Below, one piece after another: positions 48,001 to 59,276 of a stretch of DNA of 64,000 bases (position 1 is the stretch's first letter; the number at the start of each line of letters is the position of its first letter). The translations under genes were made by a program, and so were the position numbers. This DNA is from Symsagittifera roscoffensis (lineage: Eukaryota; Xenacoelomorpha; Acoela; Convolutidae), in NCBI RefSeq assembly GCF_963678635.1, contig NC_087064.1, forward strand, positions 65,589,548 through 65,653,547, given 5' to 3'. The notes beneath the pieces were generated by a model. It did no database searches. It was not told the DNA's origin and saw only the letters and a program-made list of their open reading frames with translations.

Positions 48001-50484
48001 CTAGCCGGTCAGGTCTGCGTCCCACCCGCCCTCCGTGACTAATCTTGCTTCCGAGAAAAGTTTTTTCTTTCACCTTTACCCCATCTCAGGTCAGTTACTC
48101 TTGAAAAAAGTCCTACTTGAAACGTTCGCATTCACTTTGCCCCCTACGGGCGCAGTGGTGAAGCCGATTTTTTCTTCTTACTGAACTTCTTCTCCGAACA
48201 GTTCACATAAAACATTACTATGGTTTTATCTGAAATTTGCCGTGTCCAGCTGCGACTCCGACTTTTTTCACGAGATTCAGTACCACCAACAACAGGACCA
48301 CATGAGGTTCCCATTCAGATACTGTCTGAATTTTGAAAATACTGATTTGATTTTTTTTGCCGTTTTTCGCAAAATAAACTAATTACTTCATTCGAATTTT
48401 AAAAAAAAAATACCTAAAAACACTTAAAGATAGCAAGACATTATTGTGACTGTCGTCTATATCTGTTTTCTTTGTTGGAGGTCAATGATGCTCCCTAGGT
48501 GGGACCACAAGGGTCCCAGGGAGCATCAGTAAAGGCTTTGGATAGTATGCCATTTTTGATTAAGACAAAATCTTTGGCCAATTGTGTTTTTTTTTCACAG
48601 TCCCTTATCCACTGCAAATGTAAAGACTAATTTTTGTTTGAAGTTTTAAAAAATAATAATAATCTTTTCATTTGTGATGACTCGTATCACTCATAAATCA
48701 ATGGAAGACTCTGACTAACCTTCTCAAGCATGGAAATAGATCAAAAAGCAAAAAACGATTCTGGTTATTTCAGACTGCTTTTTTTGTTAATTTTCAGATA
48801 GATTTTGAAAACTCTTTCTTCAAATTGTATGTCTGCCGAAAAAGAACAAAAATTACAAACTGAAACCATTTCGGTTAAATTAAGGCTCTTCACCCACCAA
48901 ACTCAAAATTGCGAAGCTAAAACGAACAATCGACAGCCCATTTTATATGTTTCGTTTTATTTTTTCAAAACATGTGTCATATATTTTCAAAAGCAATTTA
49001 TTAAAATTTCATTTTTTACCAGAAAAGTAAGTCCGAAAAACAAACAGATTTTTAAATACTGTCAAAAAATAAGGTGCCAAGTAGTTTTACCAATGGAATC
49101 ATAGTATATGATTAAGTTCAAAATAGTTTTCATTACCATTGACTAGACGCTTACTCAATTTGAGAAATGTCGTTAATAACTTTTTTGGAAACATAAAAAA
49201 CGGATAATGGAAAAGTTTTCTTCAAACTTATAGAAAAGAATTTTATGAGAAAAACCATTACTAATATCACGTGTAAATTAGGAGAGCAGATTCAGGCCAC
49301 ATGCCAAATTTCAGCAGAAGCACTCAAGCAATTTTGAGAACGAAACAATTGTTCCAGAAATTGACAAAGTAGTATATACACCAATTTTTCCATAAATCGT
49401 CAAAATAAAAAAATCGCAAAAACTACAAATTTTATCCAATTTTGACTTTTAAATACTCTATACCGACTAAATTGACTATGCTAAGCTCGAATCAACCATC
49501 AAAAACCATTTGTAATCGTTCTGAATTTTTTAAGTTTTTTTCCATCAAAAAGTTGAGTCAGAAATGGGAAAAAGGTTTTTTTTTCAGAAAAACAAAAAAA
49601 GTTGTTCAAAATCAACTAAAAATCTAAGCCACTATTTTTGAACCTGCTCAGAATGGTTCTGGTGACCGAAGCCGTAAAAAGTACCCAATTCGAGGAAATT
49701 CGAAAAAACTCTTTTTTCAGCACTTTGAAAAAGTGGAAAAATGCAAAAAATAGTCTTCAAACAAATAGGATGAAAAAGTGATCAGTAAAAACATCGATGC
49801 CGTGTCAAATGAGGATCGCATGCCAATTTTTGAAACAATCCATCGGGTTTTTTTTAAGAACGAAACCATTTTTTGACAATTTTAGTAGTAGTATTTACAC
49901 TAATTAGTACCATATATGGTCAAAATTCAAAAATACAAAAAACTACAATTTTTATCCAATTTTGACCTTCAAATACTCTATACCCACTAAATTGACTATC
50001 GGGAGCTCGAATCAACCATCAAAAACCACTTTTAATCACTTTCAAATTTTTTTAATTTTTAAATCAAAATGTTGAGTCAGAAATAGGAAAAAACAATTTT
50101 TTTCAAAAAGTCAAAAAAAGTTGTCCCAATTGAATAAACTCACTAAGCCACACTCTATGAACCTGTTCAGAATGGTTTTCATGACCAAAGCCGTAAAAAG
50201 TACCCAATTTGAGAAACTTCGAAAAATCACCTTTTAGTTAACTCAAAAAAGTGGAAAAATCGGGTAAAATGGGCTTCAAACCGATAGGATCGAAAAGTGA
50301 CCTTTATAAGATATGATTGCCGTATCAAATTAGGGCCGCATGCAAAAAATTAGAAAAATTCAACGAAACGTTTTTGAGAACTCGACAAATATGGTCATTT
50401 TGGTAAATGTATAATTTTAGAAATTTTTTGCCCGGAAGGGGCCCCTACCCCTTCCTAATTGCTTTTTGTGCTACACGCGACCAT
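48001..50484 (+). repeat. Array unit B3 (2484 bp)
   Basis: Shares private text with B5 (CGAGATTCAGTACCACC, GCAGTGGTGAAGCCG, CCATTTCGGTTAAATT). The 99-codon frame at 48805-49104 recurs in B5 but is closed by a TAA in the other B units, so I do not call it coding. The bulge of hairpin 2 is TAGG here instead of TAAG; its stems are unchanged. Confidence 0.9.
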
Positions 50485-52960
50485 CTAGCCGGTCAGGTCT
50501 GCGTCCCACCCGCCCTCCGTGACTAATCTTGCTTCCGAGAAAAGTTTTTTCTTTCACCTTTACCCCATCTCAAGTCAGTTACTCTTGAAAAAAGTCCTAC
50601 TTGAAACGTTCGCATTCACTTTGCCCCCAACGGGCGCAATGGTGAAGCCCATTTTCTCTTCTCACTGAACTTCTTCTCCGAACAGTTCACATAAAACATT
50701 ACTATGGTTTTTTTCTGAAATTTGCCGTGTCCACCTGCGACTCCGACTTTTTTCACGTCACTGGTGTTCCAACAACAGGACCACATGAGATTCCCATTCA
50801 GATACTGTCTCAATTTTGAAAATACTGATTCGATTTTTTTGCCGTTTCTCGCAAAACAAACTAATTACTTCATTCGAATTTTAAAAAAATACCAAAAAAC
50901 ACTTAAAGATAGCAAGACATTAGTGTGACTGTCGTCTATATCTGTTCTCTTTGTTGGAGGTCAATGATGCTCCCTAAGTGGGACCACAAGGGTCCCAGGG
51001 AGCATCAGTAAAGGCTTCGGATAGTAAGCCATTTTTGATTAAGACAAAATCTTTGGCCAATTGTGTTTTTTTTTCACAGTCCCTTATCCACTGCAAATGT
51101 AAAGACTAATTTTTGTTTGAAGTTTTAAAAAATAATAATAACCTTTTCATTTGTGATGACTCGTATCACTCATAAATCAATGGAAGACTCTGACTAACCT
51201 TCTCAAGCATGGAAATACATCAAAAAGAAAAAACGACTCTGGTTATTTCAGACTGCTTTTTTTGTTAAATTTCAGATACATTTTGAAAACTCTTTCTTGA
51301 AATTGTATGTCTGCCGAAAAAGAACAAAAATTACAAACTGAAACCATTTTGGTTAAATTAAGGCTCTTCACCCACCAAACTCGAAATTGCGAAGCTGAAA
51401 CGAACAATCGACAGCCCATTTTATAAGTTTTGTTTTATTTTTTCAAAACATGTGTCATATATTTTCAAAAGCAATTTATTAAAGTTTCATTTTTTACCAG
51501 AAAAGTAAGTCAGAAAAAAAACCGATTTTTAAATACTGTCAAAAAATAAGGTGGCAAGTAGTTTTACCAATGGAATCATAGTATATGATTAAGATCAAAA
51601 TAGTTTTCATTACCATTGACTAGACGCTTACTCAATTTGAGAAATGTCGTTAATAACTTTTTTGGAAACATAAAAAATTGATAATGGAAAAGTTTTCTTC
51701 AAACTTATAGAAAAGAATTTTATGAGAAAAACCATTACTAATATCACGTGTAAATTACGAGAGTAGATTCAGGCCACATGCAAAATTTCAGCTGAAGCAC
51801 TCAAGCAATTTTGAGAACGAAACAATTGTTCCAGAAATTGACAAAGTAGTATATACACCAATTTTACCATAAATCGTCAAAATAAAAAAATCGCAAAAAC
51901 TACAAATTTTATCCAATTTTGACTTTTAAATACTCTATACCGACTAAATTGACTATGCTAAGCTCGAATCAACCATCAAAAACCATTTTTAATCGTTCTG
52001 AATTTTTTAAGTTTTTTTCCATCAAAAAGTTGAGTCAGAAATGGGAAAAAGGTTTTTTTTTCAGAAAAACAAAAAAAGTTGTTCAAAATCAACTAAAATT
52101 CTAAGCCACTATTTTTGAACCTGCTCAGAATGGTTCTGGTGACCGAAGCCGTAAAAAGTACCCAATTCGAGGAAATTCGAAAAAACTCTTTTTTCAGCAC
52201 TTTGAAAAGTGGAAAAATATAAAAAATAGTCTTCAAACAAATAGGATGAAAAAGTGATCAGTAAAAGCATCGATGCCGTGTCAAATGAGGATCGCATGCC
52301 AATTTTTGAAACAATCCAACGGGTTTTTTTTAAGAACGAAACCATTTTTTGACAATTTTAGTAGTAGTATTTACACTAATTAGTACCATATATGGTCAAA
52401 ATTCAAAAATACAAAAAACTACAATTTTTATCCAATTTTTACCTTCAAATACTCTATACCCACTAAATTGACTATCGGGAGCTCGAATCGATCATCAAAA
52501 ACCACTTTTAATCACTTTCAAAAATTTTTATTTTTTAAATCAAAATGTTGAGTCAGAAATAGGAAAAAACATTTTTTTTCAAAAAGTCAAAAAAAGTTGT
52601 CCCAATTCAATAAACTCACTAAGCCACACTCTATGAACCTGTTCAGAATGGTTTTCATGACCAAAGCCGTAAAAAGTACCCAATTTGAGAAACTTCGAAA
52701 AATCACATTTTAGTTAACTCAAAAAAGTGGAAAAATCGGGTAAAATGGGCTTCAAACCGATAGGATCGAAAAGTGACCTTTATAAGGTATGATTGCCGTG
52801 TCAAATTAGGGCCGCATGCAAAAAATTAGAAAATTTTAACGGAAACTTTTCGAGAACTTGATAAATATGGTCATTTTGGTAAATGTATAATTTTAGAAAT
52901 TTTTTGTCCGGAAGGGGCCCCTACCCCTTCCTAAATGCTTTTTATGCTACACGCGACCAT
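50485..52960 (+). repeat. Array unit B4 (2476 bp)
   Basis: Shares CCCCCAACGGGCGCAATGG with B6 (loop change in hairpin 1) and AAAAGTTTTTTCTTTCACC with B3. Its tail TAAATGCTTTTTATGC matches B1, so it is a mosaic of variants found in several neighbours. Confidence 0.9.
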
Positions 52961-55444
52961 CTAGATCTTTCAGGTCTGCGTCCCACCCGCCCTCCGTGAC
53001 TAATCTTGCTTCCGAGAAAAGTTTTTTGTTTCACCTTTACCCCATCTCAGGTCAGTTACTCTTGAAAAAAGTCCTACTTGAAACGTTCGCATTCACTTTG
53101 CCCCCTACGGGCGCAGTGGTGAAGCCGATTTTTTCTTCTTACTGAACTTCTTCTCCGAACAGTTCACATAAAACATTACTATGGTTTTATCTGAAATTTG
53201 CCGTGTCCAGCTGCGACTCCGACTTTTTTCACGAGATTCAGTACCACCAACAACAGGACCACATGAGGTTCCCATTCAGATACTGTCTGAATTTTGAAAA
53301 TACTGATTTGATTTTTTTTGCCGTTTTTCGCAAAATAAACTAATTACTTCATTCGAATTTCAAAAAAAAATACCTAAAAACACTTAAAGATAGCAAGACA
53401 TTATTGTGACTGTCGTCTATATCTGTTTTCTTTGTTGGAGGTCAATGATGCTCCCTAAGTGGGACCACAAGGGTCCCAGGGAGCATCAGTAAAGGCTTTG
53501 GATAGTATGCCATTTTTGATTAAGACAAAATCTTTTGCCAATTGTGTTTTTTTTCACAGTCCCTTATCCACTGCAAATGTAAAGACTAATTTTTGTTTGA
53601 AGTTTTAAAAAATAATAATAATCTTTTCATTTGTGATGACTCGTATCACTCATAAATCAATGGAAGACTCTGACTAACCTTCTCAAGCATGGAAATAGAT
53701 CAAAAAGCAAAAAACGATTCTGGTTATTTCAGACTGCTTTTTTTGTTAATTTTCAGATAGATTTTGAAAACTCTTTCTTCAAATTGTATGTCTGCCGAAA
53801 AAGAACAAAAATTACAAACTGAAACCATTTCGGTTAAATTAAGGCTCTTCACCCACCAAACTCAAAATTGCGAAGCTAAAACGAACAATCGACAGCCCAT
53901 TTTATTTGTTTCGTTTTATTTTTTCAAAACATGTGTCATAGATTTTCAAAAGCAATTTATTAAAATTTCATTTTTTACCAGAAAAGTAAGTCCGAAAAAC
54001 AAACAGAATTTTAAATACTGTCAAAAAATAAGGTGGCAAGTAGTTTTACCAATGGAATCATAGTATATGATTAAGTTCAAAATAGTTTTCATTACCATTG
54101 ACTAGACGCTTACTCAATTTGAGAAATGTCGTTAATAACTTTTTTGGAAACATAAAAAACGGATAATGGAAAAGTTTTCTTCAAACTTATAGAAAAGAAT
54201 TTTATGAGAAAAACCATTACTAATATCACGTGTAAATTACGAGAGTAGATTCAGGCCACATACCAAATTTCAGCAGAAGCACTCAAGCAATTTTGAGAAC
54301 GAAACAATTGTTCCAGAAATTGACAAAGTAGTATATACACCAATTTTTCCATAAATCGTCAAAATAAAAAAATCGCAAAAACTACAAATTTTATCCAATT
54401 TTGACTTTTAAATACTCTATACCGACTAAATTGACTATGCTAAGCTCGAATCAACCATCAAAAACCATTTTTAATCGTTCTGAATTTTTTAAGTTTTTTT
54501 CCATCAAAAAGTTGAGTCAGAAATGGGAAAAAGGTTTTTTTTTTCAGAAAAACAAAAAAAGTTGTTCAAAATCAACTAAAAATCTAAGCCACTATTTTTG
54601 AACCTGCTCAGAATGGTTCTGGTGACCGAAGCCGTAAAAAGTACCCAATTCGAGGAAATTCGAAAAAACTCTTTTTTCAGCACTTTGAAAAAGTGGAAAA
54701 ATGTAAAAAATAGTCTTCAAACAAATAGGATGAAAAAGTGATCAGTAAAAACATCGATGCCGTGTCAAATGAGGATCGCATGCCAATTTTTGAAACAATC
54801 CATCGGGTTTTTTTTAAGAACGAAACCATTTTTTGACAATTTTAGTAGTAGTATTTACACTAATTAGTACCATATATGGTCAAAATTCAAAAATACAAAA
54901 AACTACAATTTTTATCCAATTTTGACCTTCAAATACTCTATACCCACTAAATTGACTATCGGGAGCTCGAATCAACCATCAAAAACTACTTTTAATCACT
55001 TTCAAAATTTTTTAATTTTTAAATCAAAATGTTGAGTCAGAAATAGGAAAAAACAATTTTCTTCAAAAAGTCAAAAAAAGTTGTCCCAATTGAATAAACT
55101 CACTAAGCCACACTCTATGAACCTGTTCAGAATGGTTTTCATGACCAAAGCCGTAAAAAGTACCCAATTTGAGAAACTTCGAAAAATCACCTTTTAGTTA
55201 ACTCAAAAAAGTGGAAAAATCGGGTAAAATGGGCTTCAAACCGATAGGATCGAAAAGTGACCTTTATAAGATATGATTGCCGTGTCAAATAAGGGCCGCA
55301 TGCAAAAAATTAGAAAAATTCAACGAAAAGTTTTTGAGAACTCGACAAATATGGTCATTTTGGTAAATGTATAATTTTAGAAATTTTTTGTCCGGAAGGG
55401 GCCCCTACCCCTTCCTAAATGCTTTTTGTGCTACACGCGACCAT
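52961..55444 (+). repeat. Array unit B5 (2484 bp)
   Basis: Nearly identical to B3 through its first 1.2 kb. Its opening is unique: CTAGATCTTTCAGGTCTGCG in place of CTAGCCGGTCAGG, showing that the bases between CTAG and TCAGG are free to vary. It is followed by the single C unit. Confidence 0.9.
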
Positions 55445-55538
55445 CTAGGGGGCAGGGTTGTGTGGTCTATTCTCGACTTTAGTTACTTGCATTGCGTGGG
55501 GGGGAAGAATACGAACAGCGCTCAACGCACTCGCAGAA

Positions 55539-55559
55539 AGAGCACCCTGCGGGTGCTCT
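55539..55559 (+). other. Hairpin 1 of unit C
   Basis: The 9-bp stem AGAGCACCC/GGGTGCTCT around TGC is perfect. Outer CTCG (55530-55533) and CGAG (55566-55569) can pair too. The strong donor-like GTAAGT starts 15 bases after the inner stem. Confidence 0.75.
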
Positions 55560-55740
55560 TTTTGCTCGAGAACTGTAAGTCGATTTAAATCTTACATATT
55601 TCGTCCGAAATTTAACTTTTTTTCTAGTTGTTCTCAATTAAACTCCCATGATACCTCAAATTGTATTCCTGGAAGGGCATTTTTATAAGTCACTCTGTGG
55701 CTCGATCAATTAACTACCAAATACGTTTTGATTTACGAAA

Positions 55741-55780
55741 TGGACTGTTTCAACGAAAACAAGTTTTCGGAAACAGTCCA
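55741..55780 (+). other. Hairpin 2 of unit C
   Basis: TGGACTGTTTC pairs with GAAACAGTCCA, and CGAAAAC with GTTTTCG around AA: 18 base pairs in 40 bases with a one-sided AA bulge. Its layout copies hairpin 2 of B (long outer stem, one-sided bulge on the 5' side, 7-bp inner stem) with unrelated sequence. Confidence 0.8.
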
Positions 55781-57009
55781 AATTTTAAATTATGATCCCA
55801 AATACAAACAAAGAGAAATCTAATGCGTTGGTTAAACTTACAGAGCCCAGCCCATGTCTTTGTGTTTATTGACTGTTCAAACACATAACAACTATGTTAA
55901 AAACAATATTAATAAAAAAAAAAAACAAATAATCGAGAAAGAAATTTAAGTTTATCAAAAAAATATGCAAAAAAAATCACTTATTTGTTTTTTTAAGTAT
56001 CACAAAAACCTCAGTTTGAAAAAGATGATACTTAGAGGCCCGTTTTGACGCGTTACTACAGTTTAGGCACGTTTTGACTTCGCAACTCACAATGATCGAT
56101 TAACTTTTACGTTTGTTTTACAAACACGCTTTTTTTTACCACAATCAAAATTTCATTACTTCTAAACCTCTTGAACAAATTGTTGAAAATTTTTGCATCA
56201 AAACTAACTTGTCAAGGGTTTTTGAGGTATATAAAAATTGTCTCCAGTTAAATAATGATTTTTTGGCTAATTTTTGAAAAAAAATTAAAAAATTTGACAA
56301 AAAAAGTTTTTTTTTTCAGATTTGGCGATCAAAAAGTGCCTTCTATGATGGACCAGCAAAAAATTTGTTTTTAGGTCATAAGTTTGGCTCACTAGGGTAT
56401 ACAAACTGGCAAAATGTTTATAATAAAAAAGTTTAGAAGAACAGTGATTTTTTGAAAAAAAAAGAAAAAAACGTAAAAAAATCAGTTTTTGGCGGGAAAA
56501 TTCTCAAAAAATCAAAAATCAAGTTTTCTCTCTTTTTACTCCAATAAATTAATTCGGCCACGACAATCATTTTTTGTGATCAGTAAAAATGTCGAAAAAC
56601 GAGCGGAACATTGACTTTTTTGAAATTTGACAAAAAACTTCAAAAAAACCGCAAAAAAACATCAAAAATCTCGAAAAAATTGCTGAAAAAATTTTGGCAA
56701 ACAATACACCATTCGATTCCCTTAACTGTGCTTGTGTCCAAAAAAAACATCACTTTTTCGCATTTTCTCAACCAAAATTGATTTATTGGGGCATTTTTGA
56801 AAAAAATCGTGATTTTGACCAAAAAAAACGCCCCTTTTTCCCCAAAAAGTGCAACTCATAACATTATTTCGGAAAAACGCCTTCCCAAGTTATATCTTAG
56901 AATTTTGTCCTCTACCTACATGCAAAGTTTGAAGAAATTCTATACTGCCGTTTTCGAGAACTTGAATAATTTTTTTCTTTTCCTAATTAGGTATTTTTTC
57001 TAGTTGACC

Positions 57010-57032
57010 GGCAAGGAAACCCTACCCTTGCC
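57010..57032 (+). other. Hairpin 3, end of unit C
   Basis: GGCAAGG pairs with CCTTGCC around a 9-base loop containing CCCTAC, which matches the CCCCTAC loop text in A and B. The stem differs from both. Confidence 0.75.
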
Positions 57033-57066
57033 TAAAGGATTCACAAAGCCGGACCGCGACGACCAC

Positions 57067-59276
57067 CTAGCACAGTCAGGTACTAGTGTTTTATTTTTGT
57101 TTTTCGTATTTTGTCAAGCCAAAAGAGAGTGTAGTCAAGCATCAACATCATGTGCTCAAGCAAATACGTGGACTTCTACGCATTCCCATTCGCAATGCGC
57201 CCTTCGGGCGCAAATGCCAATGCTCAATTAATTTTGCCAGGTGAAATTTTTTTTTAAAAAAAAATCTGATGAATTTTAACTTAAACTACCACCAAAAACG
57301 CAGAGATTTCAAAGTGTGAATTAATCAAGTATTTGATAATACCGGGCATGCAGTGAGACTGATTTCGGCAAAATTAAAATGGAAAATGAAGGAAATGGAA
57401 AGAAAAAAATGTTCAAAATTAGAACGCATTATCAAAAACTTATTTGATCTCCGCTAATGTCATAATTCCGATCAGGCTGATTTCAGACTTTAAGCGTAGA
57501 GTTTACGGTTACGGCTGCTCCCTCTACAGGTCCCAGAGGGACCGAGTGAGCATCCTACCTCGATCCAGGATAACGGATAGTTGTTTTTAGTTTTTCACAA
57601 AATTTTTTTTCACTATTCCTTGTTTTCAATTCCTCATGAGAAGCTGTATTAACTTTCAAAAAAATTGATTTTATTAATCAATGCTTCCAAGAACAACTGA
57701 TGTTAGGCGGTTACAAATGCGGTTGGTGAAAACTAGTATGGGATAATGATGACAAAATTTGTAAGTTTTCAAATGAATTTAAAAACAGTTTTTTGCTTTT
57801 TTCTTTTATAAATTGGGAGAAATGAATCACTTTTTTTTAAGTTTTCCTTGCACCACCCACTTTTCTTAAGTAATGAAGATTCCTGTTCTAGCCGTTTATA
57901 ACACTTTGGCAGAAAAAACATCAATATGATGTAAAATGTTTTAAAAAAAAGAAAAATTTAAAAATTATGTTTTACAAAAAAAATCAAAAACTTGTAATTT
58001 TCAAAATTGAAAAAAGTAAAAATTAGTTGCATATTACGATTCAGCGTACCCAACTTAGTGGGTCTAGCATTTTAAATTACCAAAAAATATTGAAAATTGT
58101 AGATTTTATGAAGTTTTCATTTTGGCTATTTTTCCTTGTCGCCTCCACTTAAGGCACCTTTGAGCCAACTTGAGAAACTGGAACCTAAACAAGCTGCACA
58201 GATGGTCAAACTGAGCCATTTTCAGCGTGATAACACGCCTGGAAGAAAAAAAACTCCAGAAAAGAAAGAAAATTATGAACTTTAACCTTTTTTCTTCTTC
58301 AAATGGCGATACTTAGAATAATTTTTCAGCTGAAAAGTTCAAAAAATATCAAAAATTTCAAATTTTGACAAAAATTTTAAAAAATCTCATCAGTCTATTT
58401 ATTGGAGTGTTCGAGGTTTTGGGAGACCTTATCTGGCGGCTACCAACAAGTGGATAACTTATTTTAAAGTTTTGAGAAAGGTCAAAAAAACATGTTTTTT
58501 CGATTTTTTTGACAGAATTCCGGAAGCAATATCTTGGCTAAAAACAAGAATGAGGGCCTAAAATTAGTACAAACAGTACTCCCACATAAAGTACATTAGG
58601 TTGGAAACAAAAAACTTACTCTGACTCAAAAATCGTTTTTTAACTTTATTTCTGAACAAGAAATTGAAAAGAAATCAAAAACTTAAAAATTTTTTGAAAA
58701 AAATGATTGTTTTGAAAAAGTGCCAATTTTTAGCTGAAACTTTTCATTTTAGCTAATAAAGCCAGAGCAATGCCCTTTAAGCTCAAATAATTTAATTATG
58801 CAAATTATTTTCAAGTTTATTCGTTAAAGCCTTTTATTTTGAAAAAGTATTCAAAAATGGGTAAAAAAAAGTCAAAAAAATCAATTTTCTCCGATTCAAA
58901 AACCTCCACTACCATGATGATTAGTGCGTTAGATAGGACTGCTGAGATCAATTTAGACGTTCTTTCATAAGTATATCAAAGTTTTTACTTATTTTTGAGA
59001 ATTAGGCAAAATAAAAACTTTTCCCAAATTGGGCAAAAAGCCCAAATTAGCCCAAACACCTGTTAAAAATTGTTGGGTCAAAAAATCACAAAAGGAAACC
59101 CCTATTCGTTTGACATTTTAGGGCCGCATGCAAAAAATTAGACCAATCTAACCTGACAATTTCGAGAATCGACTTTTTTGCAAAATTTCTCTATAGTCCA
59201 TTTGAGGGATATTACTTGTACCGGTGGGGGCCCCTACCCCACCTCAAAAAATTTTGTAATGCTGGAACGCGGCCAC
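57067..59276 (+). repeat. Array unit A6 (2210 bp), isolated A copy
   Basis: Start type beta (CTAGCACAGTCAGGTACTAG), 3' subtype 1, interior closest to A5. It is separated from the other A units by five B units and C. All hairpins are intact. Confidence 0.9.

Larger units (their letters stand above)
55445..57066 (+). repeat. Array unit C (1622 bp), single copy
   Basis: Begins CTAGGGGGCAGGG and ends GACGACCACC before the A6 junction. Little of it aligns to A or B, yet all three hairpins are present with entirely different stems: AGAGCACCC/GGGTGCTCT (55539-55559), TGGACTGTTTC/GAAACAGTCCA (55741-55780) and GGCAAGG/CCTTGCC (57010-57032). A strong donor-like CTGTAAGT lies at 55573-55580, just after hairpin 1. 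Confidence 0.85.

Noticed and set aside
48805-49104. 99-codon frame shared by B3 and B5 as a gene
   Set aside because: It begins at a TTG rather than ATG and is closed by a TAA in B1, B2, B4 and B6. B3 and B5 are near-identical duplicates, so sharing is not evidence of selection.
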